Source: Melanocharis versteri
Lineage: Eukaryota > Chordata > Aves > Passeriformes > Melanocharitidae
Length of the DNA: 64,000 nucleotides
Assembly (NCBI GenBank): GCA_013397845.1
Contig: VZTG01005438.1
Span: 372,001 to 436,000 of the forward strand
Direction of reading: 5' to 3'
A program made the translations under genes and the position numbers. Positions 23,395 through 35,600 of the stretch are shown piece after piece; within the stretch, counting starts at the first letter, position 1; each line of letters begins with the position of its first letter. Under the pieces are notes generated by a model. The model did not search any database, was not told the DNA's origin, and worked only from the letters and a program-made list of their open reading frames with translations.

Positions 23395-23719
23395 NGAACC
23401 TTCAACCTTTTGACAGTTGAAAATGCTGATGCCAACAGGAATTTTGTTTCCCTGATGAGCACTTGGTCCAAGGGTTGTAGTTTTGGCAGCTCTGGCATAG
23501 GAAGCTCAGAATCTCAGTTCCGTATGACATTCTTTTCCCCTTTCATTCCCCTGCTGCACTCAATGCAGTTTTGTATCTGTTACAAAGTGTTTTTTCTAGT
23601 GCTTGTCCTGTGCAGAAGTCATTGTTAGCTCTCAGTGAATAGCATTAATCATCTGCACTGTTTGTATTTAATTTTTATTTTTATTTATTTTATATTTTAT
23701 TTATATTTTTAATATTTTT
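23395..23719. other. orphan segment between an N join and the gap
   Basis: After the N at 23395 come 324 bases that are not repeated elsewhere in the window and that end in an AT-rich low-complexity run (23660-23719) at the gap edge. Because both neighbours appear misplaced, its true position is uncertain. The frame 23344-23628 crosses the N and is not a real gene. Confidence 0.6.
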
Positions 23720-24267
23720 NNNNNNNNNNNNNNNNNNNNNNNNNNNNNNNNNNNNNNNNNNNNNNNNNNNNNNNNNNNNNNNNNNNNNNNNNNNNNNNNN
23801 NNNNNNNNNNNNNNNNNNNNNNNNNNNNNNNNNNNNNNNNNNNNNNNNNNNNNNNNNNNNNNNNNNNNNNNNNNNNNNNNNNNNNNNNNNNNNNNNNNNN
23901 NNNNNNNNNNNNNNNNNNNNNNNNNNNNNNNNNNNNNNNNNNNNNNNNNNNNNNNNNNNNNNNNNNNNNNNNNNNNNNNNNNNNNNNNNNNNNNNNNNNN
24001 NNNNNNNNNNNNNNNNNNNNNNNNNNNNNNNNNNNNNNNNNNNNNNNNNNNNNNNNNNNNNNNNNNNNNNNNNNNNNNNNNNNNNNNNNNNNNNNNNNNN
24101 NNNNNNNNNNNNNNNNNNNNNNNNNNNNNNNNNNNNNNNNNNNNNNNNNNNNNNNNNNNNNNNNNNNNNNNNNNNNNNNNNNNNNNNNNNNNNNNNNNNN
24201 NNNNNNNNNNNNNNNNNNNNNNNNNNNNNNNNNNNNNNNNNNNNNNNNNNNNNNNNNNNNNNNNNNN
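23720..24267. other. assembly gap (548 N)
   Basis: Run of undetermined bases. Its left edge is AT-rich low-complexity and its right edge is a poly-T tract (24268-24277), both difficult for sequencing. The 199-residue all-X minus-strand frame across it is meaningless. Confidence 0.99.
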
Positions 24268-24958
24268 TTTTTTTTTTCTGTTGGTATTTGTCAACCCCAT
24301 AGCATAGCAGTGGTGTAATGAAGGAGGCAGGGAAGCTGTCTAGGTGAAGGGAAGCAGGTTTCCAGCCACCAGTTAATATTCATTCTGTGCACAATGAAAA
24401 TCAACGTTGATAAGGCAGAGCAAAGGCACTAGCTAAATCCTAGCTGGAAACGAGAGGCTGAAGGGCACAAGTGCATACTGATGACCTCCAGGTGGGCCTG
24501 GCAAATATTTGTGATGTCACACAAGCATGAAACACTGTTTTCTTTATTGGACAGCCAAGAGGATTTATTGAGCCCTTTATCCACCACAGGTGCAGCTGAC
24601 TCACAAAACACAAATATTTATCTTTCTACCTACACTACTCCTCTCTGATACCAGGGGAAAGAAGCTGCTCAAAAGGCATTAATCCTTCCTTTTCCCTCCC
24701 TCACCGCTTCACTCCTCTCTGGGGCTGACAGCCAGCAGTCCATGGATATCCAAGTATTTCGAATTTCAAGCTTTCTGGGTTTAAAGCAAATATTTCTAAG
24801 CCTGAGTGAACCCTGAGATAACTCTGGTTTAATTGCCAGCACAACATGAGCATGTCCCCCACTCTCCTTGCCCCATCAGTAGCTCCAGGTCATCAGAGCT
24901 GTGGGAGTCCCTCAGGCTGCAGCTCAGTCCCTGCTGGCTGCCCCAGCCTGCACTCTGG
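24268..24958. repeat. assembly duplicate B, copy 1 (691 bp)
   Basis: From the poly-T through CTGCACTCTGG this block is identical to 27263-27953, with a constant offset of 2995 where compared. It is bounded by the N gap on the left and by a single N (24959) on the right, while the second copy sits in continuous sequence on both sides. A misplaced contig is the simplest explanation. The identical 60-residue minus-strand frames at 24429-24611 and 27424-27606 are a consequence. Confidence 0.95.
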
Positions 24959-24959
24959 N

Positions 24960-25310
24960 TAAAAACATCACCCTAATGTTTTGTATGAACAAAAAAAATT
25001 TAAATCACAAAGGAATAAAAATGTATAGCAGGAAAGAAGACACCCCAATCTACTTTAGGGAAATACAAGTTCAAGGCGGCAATGTTTTAAAATAATAAGG
25101 ATGGCTGGGTGGCTGTGTAGCAGTAAGGGCATCATCTCAGTAATATTTGAACCTTCTGACCCCTAAGTGAGCTCTGCAGGGCATTTGTTAGACTTGGACT
25201 GTGTCCTAGAAGCCTAGAAGAATGGGGGTTTGCTTTTTCCCAAGAAGTAGTACATTAACATGTTAAGATTAGTCTTGCTGAATTCAGCAGGCACTGCAGG
25301 TGCTCTAAAG
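24960..25310. repeat. assembly duplicate A, copy 2 (351 bp)
   Basis: Exact copy of 23044-23394. It runs without a break into unique sequence at 25311 (CAGGTCACTGATATTG), so this copy probably marks the true continuation of the contig that stops at 23394. Confidence 0.95.
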
Positions 25311-27262
25311 CAGGTCACTGATATTGAAGTGCCTGCCTATGTGTTTAGTTGCAGTTCCAGTGGCACTCTGATTTGCCCAGCTTTTGAAAGGTCTTGGTGT
25401 CCTTTGAACTGATGCCCAAATGTAGGAAATGCAGCCAAGTTCAGGCTGTGGCTGTCAGTGCCACACCTGTGCCTACACCCGGGGCCAGAGGATCCAGCAG
25501 CTGTTGGGTGACTGGGTGCTGCTGAAGCAGGGAGTGCCCCTGGTTGTACTGCACAATGAGATGTCACAGCTTCAGAACTCACTGTGTGCCAGCAGCTGGG
25601 AATCACAACCATTTTTTTCAAAGGAAAGCTGTAGGAATTCAGGCATACAGTAACTTCTTGGCCCACTTTACTGTGATCAGAGCAGATGGCTAACAAATAA
25701 GGGGCTGAACTTAATTGTTCTGAAGGTTTAATAAATTTATCACGTTTTTAAACCACTTGAGTCATTAAGTTTATGCCAAGTTTTTGCAAGCTATCTGTCC
25801 AATGCCCATTGATTTTGATATATATTAAACTGTGTGAACCAGCACGTATAACCAGCATGTGCATTTCAAGACTTGTAAATTACTTCTTTCCCAAGAAAGT
25901 GAGTGAAAATACCCTGGAAGCATCATTCAGATGTGCTGTTGTGAATAAAAGTTCAATGGCAGCTTCAAATCTGGCTTTTATTCCTCTTGCCTGGTGCTAA
26001 GATATCCCAAAAATACCTCCATACAGCCCTGCATCCAGGATCACCTTCTCCCTTTTTCTTAGCTAGCTGAAACTGTACCTAGAAAATGCACCTTCAGCTT
26101 TTAGAATTGATAATTATATAAACTTTCAGGAAAGTCAGGATGTAATTCTGGCAATCTGGAACATTCAAAAAGCATGCATCAAGATAAAAAAGAGATAAAA
26201 TATTCCTTTTGCCTATAAACTTGCAAGTGAAAAAGAAGCAGAATAATTTTTTAAATTTTTTCCCCTTTCCTTCCATTTGTTCATCTACTGCCTGAGTTTT
26301 TTTACTTAGTCACAGAGACCACAAATTTCCTTTTCTTCTTTCTTTTAAATTATTGTTATTATTGCTGTTGGTAAAAGTTAGACTTCTCTGCAAAACCAAA
26401 CTAATCCTGTGACTGGAGCTTTAAGAAACCTCCAGGATAATGAGGCCTGTTGAAGGAGCTGGCAACAATGGGAAACTCATACAGAAAGGTGAAAAATGAG
26501 ATTTAAACAATTCTATTCGAAAGTTTTAATTAACGTGGGACATAGAGATATGTCTTTCTTTTTTTTCCCTTTCTGTTTTAAACTCAGAAATAGAACAAGT
26601 CCACACCTTGTAGTAAAACTGTTTAGAGACACAAAAGGCACCTGAAGTTACTGGTCACCTGAGTAATTAGATTAGGGAGGGATAGGTGTACCAGAAAACA
26701 AATCCATTGCTTCAAGTTACTGCTTCCTGTAGCAGAAAAGCAGGATGCAATGAGTAAAAAAATGGACAAAAAGATACATTTCTTATGTAAGATATTGCTA
26801 CTCTACAAGTGACAAGGACTACAGAGGGTTCTCATGACATGCAGGTATATCTGAATGGGTAATAAAGATTTATGTTTCTTATTACTGGTAAAGGCATATC
26901 ATTGTTGGACAACAACCAGATGACAGAAAACATCAAGTCAGGATAATAATTCAGAAATATTCCTGTTACTCTGAATAAACAATTCCTCACAGAATAAATA
27001 TTATTTACTACAGAGATATTGCCCTTTACATTCATAGTGTCTCCTGACCTGAGGTCACTACCTCATACATGGGGAGAGCCACCACCTCTCCAAGTAAATA
27101 TCAAATAACAGTGGGTGACCTATATTCACAATATGTCTGTTGGCATAATCTAATGTGCAGAGAAAACACCTTAATATTTTACCTAAATCTGTGTCCTGCA
27201 AGAAAAGACTTTCATCCCAGCCTTTCCAATATAGTCAATGTTTGTTTAAATATGTTGCCTCT
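25311..27262. other. unique noncoding DNA
   Basis: No gene recognised. A GC-richer patch at 25425-25560 opens frames on both strands (25337-25696 minus, 119 codons; 25429-25653 plus, 74 codons) without family resemblance. The rest is AT-rich. Confidence 0.5.
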
Positions 27263-27953
27263 TTTTTTTTTTCTGTTGGTATTTGTCAACCCCATAGCAT
27301 AGCAGTGGTGTAATGAAGGAGGCAGGGAAGCTGTCTAGGTGAAGGGAAGCAGGTTTCCAGCCACCAGTTAATATTCATTCTGTGCACAATGAAAATCAAC
27401 GTTGATAAGGCAGAGCAAAGGCACTAGCTAAATCCTAGCTGGAAACGAGAGGCTGAAGGGCACAAGTGCATACTGATGACCTCCAGGTGGGCCTGGCAAA
27501 TATTTGTGATGTCACACAAGCATGAAACACTGTTTTCTTTATTGGACAGCCAAGAGGATTTATTGAGCCCTTTATCCACCACAGGTGCAGCTGACTCACA
27601 AAACACAAATATTTATCTTTCTACCTACACTACTCCTCTCTGATACCAGGGGAAAGAAGCTGCTCAAAAGGCATTAATCCTTCCTTTTCCCTCCCTCACC
27701 GCTTCACTCCTCTCTGGGGCTGACAGCCAGCAGTCCATGGATATCCAAGTATTTCGAATTTCAAGCTTTCTGGGTTTAAAGCAAATATTTCTAAGCCTGA
27801 GTGAACCCTGAGATAACTCTGGTTTAATTGCCAGCACAACATGAGCATGTCCCCCACTCTCCTTGCCCCATCAGTAGCTCCAGGTCATCAGAGCTGTGGG
27901 AGTCCCTCAGGCTGCAGCTCAGTCCCTGCTGGCTGCCCCAGCCTGCACTCTGG
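27263..27953. repeat. assembly duplicate B, copy 2 (691 bp, probably the genuine location)
   Basis: Identical to 24268-24958 but continuous with unique sequence on both sides (TATGTTGCCTC before, GTGATACACCTCAGC after). No coding content is evident. Confidence 0.93.
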
Positions 27954-30900
27954 GTGATACACCTCAGCAGGCAGCACGGGCAGGTAGGACACTTTATGCT
28001 TCCCAGGTCCTGGTTTGTGGTTTCATAGCTGGGAAGGCTCAGGACCTGCCTCCAGGGGAGCTGCTTAATCCTTCCCACTGAAGGAAAATCACAAGCTGGA
28101 GCAAGACTTCTCAGCTGAGCAGTGGGGCACTCACCTGGACTCAGGCCACCAGGCAACCCTGCCTGCATATTTTATGCAGTGGTTACAGTGCTAAGTGCTA
28201 CTCCAAACAAGAATCAGCAGGACACAGCCCAGTTTAGTCTCTCTGTTTCTGGCCCAGTCAGTTCTTCCCTCTCTCCTTCCAGAGTCACAGCTTCAGCCAT
28301 GGCATTGAAATGACACTCAATCCTGAAGGGCCTTAGGTGACATGAGAAATAAAACACAGATGTAGGGCTGAGGAGTAGAAGGACTTCCTAAAAATCAAGA
28401 AGAGTTTATTCCCACATCTCCAGCCAAAATAATAAATTACTGGACCCTCCAGTCCCACAGCTGGCACTGGTTACACCACTGCATGGGAGACATGGATCTA
28501 CCTCACGCCTCCAGTTTCAAACATCACGTGCCAGAAGGTCCCTACTCACCATTACATTAGAGGATTTCCAGAAGAATTTTTATTTCTTTATATGAAAATA
28601 CTTCCATTTTTTATAAAGTAATTAAATATTGATTCCTTCAGAGAAGGAGGTCAAATGTCACTCTAGTCCTGTCAGTCTGGTTCTTGCTGAGGAAGGAGGA
28701 GAGCTACATACTTTTAGCACCAGAAATCGCTCACTCCAGAATTATCTATGGAACAGGTAGGTATCCATCCCAATTGTTGTGACATACCAGATAGACATGT
28801 TCTTTTTCATACCCAAGACCTGATTTAGTGATTATACTGTATAAAAAAAGCAAAATTTTTCAACAGGGTGTACTGATGTCTCAAACCAGCACAGGGAAGA
28901 TGCCATTTTAATTGTCTGTACCCAGGACTCAGATTACTGGAGGTGCTGCATCGCTGCCACAGCCTGAAAGAACCTACTTTTTTTAAATGTAAATTTTTTT
29001 GCTCCTAGTTATGCACATATGCACCTCTGTTTTCAGCAGCTGTCTCCTCTCTTGGAAGTCCAGTCTTCATAACTACCTTCTGAACTGACCATATAATACA
29101 CGGTATCTCCTTCTAAAAGGTAAGTAAGCATAGATATTTGTAAAATCAGATGCTACTGATGGATCTATTGTTCCTTTCATACAACATAAACACGCAGGGG
29201 ACAGGTCTTCTGGGCATTAAGAGCATTAGAAAGTAATATAAGATATTCCTTTGTCCTTTTTAGAAATAAAAATTCTTCCTACCTTTTATTGAGCTTCTAT
29301 TTTTTATTGGAGGAAGAAAACCACCCAAAACAAACTTACTGATTCAAAAGCTTAACCACTCATAAAAAACTTTTCAAAGTTCCTTTGGTAATATTCAAAT
29401 GGCCAGTGAGGTAAAAAAAAATTCTAATAACCTCTCATATTGTTTCCTATATTTCCTACTCTATTATTTCATATTATTTCCCTATAGCATCACACTCCTA
29501 CAATCAGTGCAAGTCATGAACTGTAATTCATTTTAATTACTGACACTTTGAAGGATAGTTTAACACTCTGTATCCCCAATTTCCTCATCATGTTATTATT
29601 TCTTCCAATCATCCTTTAATTTACAGGTGCCCTCAGGACTACTTAATAATTAAAAAGATTTAACAGATACAAACATTAAGTGCTCTTTCACAGCCAGACA
29701 AAACCAATTTAAAAGTTTGAAACTTTCGTTCGTACAGAACTTTCCTGCTTCTTCACTGCCTGGGAACATAGGGGTCAAGAAAGATGAATTCCCAAAGTGC
29801 TGACAATTTCAGTCAATCGGTAGAAATATCAAGTGACAGGGGAAGAAATTAATTTCTCCTGTTTCAGCCCAAATCTTCATGGTCACATGTTTATGCTTTT
29901 CCTCAGAACAACAGGATGAAGGAGGAATGCCAGGGATGCAAGGACATGTGACCATCAGGGCAGAATTGGGGAATGGTCCTAACTCTCCAGAGGAGGCATC
30001 TGCTGTCAGAGCTAGATCCCAGTAGAGGTTATTTTCCTTTTCTCTTCTTCTCACCCTCCATAAAAATTAGAGGAAGTGGTTTTTCATTATCATCTGCTAT
30101 AGCCTTTCTTGCATCACAAAACAAAGATTGTCCATGTGTAGCAAAAAAACCCTAGAAAAAAACCATGGTTGAAGCTGAAATAATACAATTTTAAAATGCA
30201 GTTGCAATGCTTCGCCGCAGCTTTGATTCAGACTTCTCTAATTTCCATTTTTCCCCTACATCCCCAGCTTTCCAGCCAGACTACCTCTTCTGTGATGCAC
30301 AACATCTCCCAGGAGAGCTCCTGGTCTGCAGGAGAGATGTGGCTTAACAGAGACTTTGAATGCAGGGGGAAAAAAGAGTACAAGATGAAGCAAAATTAAA
30401 TCCCACAAGATCCCAGTGAAGTGCATCAACAGAAAGACTTCATCTTTTCATCTAAAACATTTTAGTTTTGGGACTTTTTTTCTCTAATAACAAATTTCTG
30501 AGCTATGCAGATGCTTTTCATACTATGTATACTTTCATTTAATATTACGTTTTCCTTTAAGAAAAAAAAAAACTTTAATGGAAAATAGTCCAGCACCCTT
30601 AGCTTGAGCCGCTGTGGGGAAGCCACAGCCACTTTTGTGTGACTAATGGTGTTTCGATATAGTGGGGAAATCAGGACCAAAAAGGAATTTTATTTTTTTT
30701 TTCTCCGAAAGTGTCTGTGCAAACTGTTTGTCTTATTACAGCCATCTGCTCCTAGTGTGTACTCAGTAGTAGTATCTGTTTGCTTTATTGCCTGAAATAT
30801 ACTTTTATTACCTTTACTACTTCTTGTTAGCACTGCAGAGTCCATTATGTTACAGAGGAGTGATATGGGTTTTAATCCATCTTGCACATCACAAACAGAA

Positions 30901-30962
30901 TTGCTAAGGCCCAGATAAGTACATTATTGTTAGTAAACTGTGAACATGAAGGAAACCATCCT
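27954..30962. other. unique noncoding DNA
   Basis: GC-richer from 27900 to 28310, AT-rich beyond. Frames at 27824-28168 (minus, 114 codons) and 29809-30054 (minus) lack any recognisable domain. No named repeat. Confidence 0.5.
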
Positions 30963-30991
30963 CTTGAGAAGATGACTTTCATCTTCTCAAG
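30963..30991. repeat. perfect 13-bp inverted repeat, 3-nt loop
   Basis: CTTGAGAAGATGA (30963-30975), loop CTT, TCATCTTCTCAAG (30979-30991). All 13 pairs are Watson-Crick. It can form a tight hairpin in RNA or a small cruciform. It is too short for a pre-miRNA, and function is unknown. Confidence 0.95.
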
Positions 30992-32587
30992 CTATGTGTC
31001 TAAGGCTGGCTGATAGAAGAGAAAAAGACAGTTTTATTTAGGAATTGAGCAAATGAGGTTTCTCATTACTGAAAATTGTTACAAAATACCCATGATATCA
31101 TTTTTGCAACCATTTTTTTAGAGTTGAACTTCAAAAGGTAAATGGTTCACTGTTACTAAAGGATGATCTTTTCAATTTGAAAGTGAGACTCAGGGGCTCA
31201 AACGTTGAGAAACTGTTTCTGGGAGCTTCCTTCTGCCCACATGAGATTTGTTTAGCATGTGAGACTCCATTATTATTCTCAGGCAAAAAAATGCTCCTTT
31301 TTTTTTTTCCTGTCATAAACTTTTTTTTTTTTTTTTTAAATTGAGGAAGTAACAGAAGTTTTTAGGTAGCCTTGCTATAACTCCTGTTCATTAATAGAAA
31401 TACATATATGTGACAATAGCGGTGTTGACCACCAGGTTGGCTGGAAACTTGACAGTACTAAATAGATGGATATTAATTACTTTCACCAGATGAGTATCTG
31501 AACATTTATATCAAAATTATTGCAGAAAATTACATGCCTACTTGGACAGGAATAAAAAGACAAAACTAACATTCTTGCTGCCTGCGCTTTTAAGCAAACA
31601 TAAACTTATAAAGTGGCAGTGCACTTGTACCACCACCTCCCATCTGGCAGAGCAAGCTGATCAATAGGCAGTAAAGGTGTCATCACCAAGAAAAGTCTAA
31701 TAAATCATTTTCAAACACACCTTTTTATCATTCACACCGTGAAATTCACGTATCCATGTAAAACTCTGTGTGATCCGCTGTCCCATAGAACACAGCCTCA
31801 GTGCTACTGCAGATTTTTGCTTTGAACAGTTTTCTTTGCCTCAATTTATATTCACATTATATCCACATTAAAGATATCAACTGAACCACAGTGACTTTAC
31901 CTCAGGAAATCATTTTGGTCAGAACAGCCTAGATTGTCAAGCACCTATCAGCTGCCCCCGGCCATCTGAACACATTTAAGCCCAAAAGGATTTCTGGCCA
32001 TGTTACACAAACTCCAAGTGCATTCCTGCATCAAAGATAAATTCATTTCTATTCAAATTTCTTTTTTTCTTTTTTTTTTCCCTGATGGCAAACTTGTCAA
32101 TCAGCTGAGCTGTTTAGGAGCCCAAGTTCATTCTAGGTGCATCCTTCCAATTACAAAAGTTTGATATTATCAAGGGTGTAGATGGGATCCAAATTTGACT
32201 ACCACATGGGGGAATAATCACATAAACTGTAATGAACTGTTTTCTTTCCTGTTTTTTCCTTGCTAAAAGTCATTTATAAATATTTTAAGGCCTTTATTGT
32301 AGCTATTTGCCTGCATATAAAACAGTTGCTAATGAGGATGATAACACTGTATTCAGACCCAGGCTGGAGGTGTGGGTCAGCAAGTGGTGCCTTCAGCTTT
32401 CCAACACCTGTCATAGTCCTGAGGGAGACAACACCAGGAATTACCAACCAAAGCCGTGCAGGATTTTCTAAGCTTGTAAGAAAAAGCACGGAAAAGCTGC
32501 AAGCCTGATGTCCCTCTTCCAGCAACTTCCACATACAAACCCAAAGCACAATTTTGATGTGCATAGTTTGCAAAGAACCTTGCACCA
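30992..32587. other. unique noncoding DNA with T tracts
   Basis: Long T runs at 31298-31307 and 31321-31337 and a T-rich stretch near 32062-32080. No gene or named repeat. Overlapping three-frame openings near 32260-32598 suggest only a locally GC-rich patch. Confidence 0.5.
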
Positions 32588-32674
32588 GCTTGAAGCACTT
32601 TTTAATAGTGTTTGTATTCTACACTGAAGTTGAACAGTGTAGAATGCAAAAAAATTACTAAAGAGATGCTTCCA
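32588..32674. other. long imperfect hairpin (pre-miRNA-sized), candidate
   Basis: The core stem TTTGTATTCTACACTG (32611-32626) and CAGTGTAGAATGCAAA (32635-32650) pair at 16 of 16 positions (15 Watson-Crick, one G-T) around the 8-nt loop AAGTTGAA. Beyond an internal A/T-rich bulge, the outer arms pair again (CTTGAAGCAC near 32589-32598 with ATGCTTCCAG near 32665-32674, with mismatches). Total length of about 85 nt with an interrupted stem and small loop is miRNA-precursor-like. I do not recognise a known mature miRNA. A decayed palindromic MITE is the main alternative. Confidence 0.45.
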
Positions 32675-35600
32675 GTCCCAGAGGCCTGGGATTTAGCACA
32701 GGGAATTTGCTGCTGCTCGTTTTTCTGTTTCCCTTGTGTATTCCTCCAGCCTGTAGTTCCAGGATTTAGAGCACAAATTCTGCCATTTTGAGACAGAATT
32801 ACTTTGTCGTGGAAAAAGACAACTAAGAAGTCTCAGAGTCATATTAGATCTGTCATGACACTGTCAAGGAGCACAAATTATTTCCGACTTTTTCTTCAAC
32901 AAAACAGATAAAACAACAGTAAATTTTTACATAATAGTGACAGAAGGCTAAGCATGTCATAATTGCTGTGAGGCAGCATATATTGTTGCATGATAATTCT
33001 GGTAACTAAGTAGCAGCTTTATGAGAAACAGTATTAAGAGGGAAATCTACATTCAAGTTCTACCCCCTTCTTTCTTTAATAAGTGCACAATTAAGTCCTG
33101 TCATCACTGTAAAAACATTTCCCTATAAATTTAATAATTAATTCTGATTCTGGAAGACAGTTTTAAAAAATTAGAGTGACAATTATAGCACCCACATTTC
33201 CTTTAAGCACATTTTCTTAGGTAATCAATGACTCATCAAGAGGATAACAGCAAAACTGGACTTTTTATAGCTAAATTTCTTTTGTTAATGTAGAGATTTC
33301 CAAGGTCTTCCAACAAAACTTTCAGATAAAATCTCTTCCTTCTTGAAGTCTATTTACTAGAATCATCACCTGCAGTCCATAGGTTCCCCCCATCCCTGTT
33401 ATCCAAGCAGGCTGAGTGTTATTATTGTCTTGTCAGAACCACAAACATGCCATTAGCCTCCTCCAACTTAGCCTGTTTCAAGATATCCCCACTAGGTTCT
33501 TTTCCTTTCTTACCACCATTACTCATTGGTAGCAAGAGAAGGTGAGTAATGGGAAGAGATCATGATTAAAACAATTCAATTCTTCTTCTGATTGCTGCTA
33601 ATAGATCTGAATATTTAACAATCCAATTATTGGTGTCTCTACCTTAGACCAGTAGGTCTCCTTCACTCCAGCTGGCAGAGGAAATAAATGAAGTGATGTG
33701 CAAGGTCTCATTCAATATCCAATAATATCAATCCAATTGATACAACCTAGAAATAATGATACTAATAAAATGAGTTATGAAAACTTGTATGCTCATATCA
33801 ATGAAATTTCTTCTTTGGGATGCCAGCACTAGGTTTCATCCCAGCTACACAAGCTATAATTTGTTATTTAGAACAGCTGGATGGCCAAACCTGAAATTGA
33901 ATAGCTGGATTGAAGGTCCAGGAGTGAGACAGGAGGAGGCTGAAGCAGTCTATAAATGAAAACCGGAATAAGCTTTGACTTTAACAACCGATATTCAGTA
34001 AAAAGACGTTGAACACCACCAAGCCCAATTAAAATGCAGTACTTCTACAGCTCAGGAATGGAGTTCAGGTTCTTGCAGAAATTGGCGTGAAACTCACATT
34101 GTTCCCTTTTATCATGGCCAGGCAGATTAAGTGAGGCGAGCTGGTGTCCTTGGACAAAGTCTGGCCAGAGAACATGCTCCTTCTTTCTACGCTGTTCCTA
34201 CATTTTATACCAGTGTGGTTCCCCTGGTCTCAATGCAATAACAAAGGCTTTCTCTTCAAAAAAGGAAATTAAACTTCCCATTTGTAAATGTGATGATCTT
34301 CATGTTTTGCATAATTCTATTTAAACTTAGCCTAAAGTAATGATGACCATGCATTAAGATGTGTTCTCAATAGTAATTTCAAACATGTAATTTTTCTGTA
34401 CCATATAGGTTCAGATTTTCTTTTTTATTGTTTTTTTAATGTCTGAATTACTCATATATTAAGCCAGTCTTCAATTTAACAATACAAGTGCCTTCTTGAA
34501 ACACAAACTTGAAAAGTCTTTTCAATCAAAAGAAAAAAATTTGAAAACACATTTTTCACTTCCATTTCTGATTAGTTTGAAATTTTTGCACTAATTTGCA
34601 AAGAAATAATTTTTCCTTTCTAATGGGGTCACTATCAAGAAACAGCCATGATATTCTAAACACTTAAAACTGCAGTGCACAATTTCATTTATATCTACAG
34701 GTGCAGCACAAGAGTGCAGCACTATAAAGCCCAAATGTTTTCCTTGTGCTACATGTCAGAGAGGCAGGCACATAACAGTGACACTGGGGCTTTATTTCAG
34801 ATGAGTAAGCACCAAGTGCCACAAATTCCCCCTCCCCTCAATGTGGTCCCAGAACTCATTATCTCCTGGGCTGTCCCTGCAATGCGGGCTGTGCTCGGAA
34901 ATGTGGTAACTATGATACACGATGATAGGTTTAAAATGGATGAGATTTTCAGGAACATGAAGTTCTTGGAAAAATAGGGCATGATCTTTGCAGTCGTGAG
35001 AAAACGTAGTCAGAACCTTGAAATAGCATGCTAATTGCCCTGAGTAAAGTAATTTGTTTTATCTGTCTGCCACTCGGTTTCCTGCAACGCGCAAAAAAAC
35101 TATTATGGGATTTTACTGAAACTAATTACTACTATTTTATCACAAAGGCTGCTGAAGCATAATCCTCTCACTTTCTTCTGTGTTTCTCTCACAAACTATG
35201 CCTCCCCTTCCTGCATCTTGAATTTAAAATCTTGTGGAAAGTCAAGAAGTACTTTAATCATCCAGTGTTGTAATAGACCCTGCTGATATTCAGCCTCACA
35301 CTATAATAATATGGAGCCATAGCACAGTACACCAATGTAAGCTCTAGTAAGCTGCATACACCACTGCTCATTTGTTCATAGGAAACCTGCACCCCACAAA
35401 GTCTGAGATGTGCTGTAAGGACACCACCTGCCTCCCCGCAGAAAGGCTCCTGAATGACAAGCTGAGCACAGCATAATTTGTTTCACTTTTCCAACTTACA
35501 CAGGAACTAATAAGAATATGTTTAAAATACTGATGATTTGGTGACTGAATAGTGACAGTGTATCCTGGTATTAATGCAATATCTTGGCTTATAATCATGA

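Noticed and set aside
23701..24300. 199-codon minus-strand frame
   Set aside because: Almost entirely undetermined residues across the N gap.
24429..24611. Two identical 60-residue frames (also 27424-27606) as a gene duplication
   Set aside because: Both lie in the 691-bp assembly duplicate bounded by Ns, so they are one sequence counted twice.
25337..25696. 119-codon minus-strand frame
   Set aside because: Located in a GC-richer patch with a competing plus-strand frame; no family resemblance or splice context.
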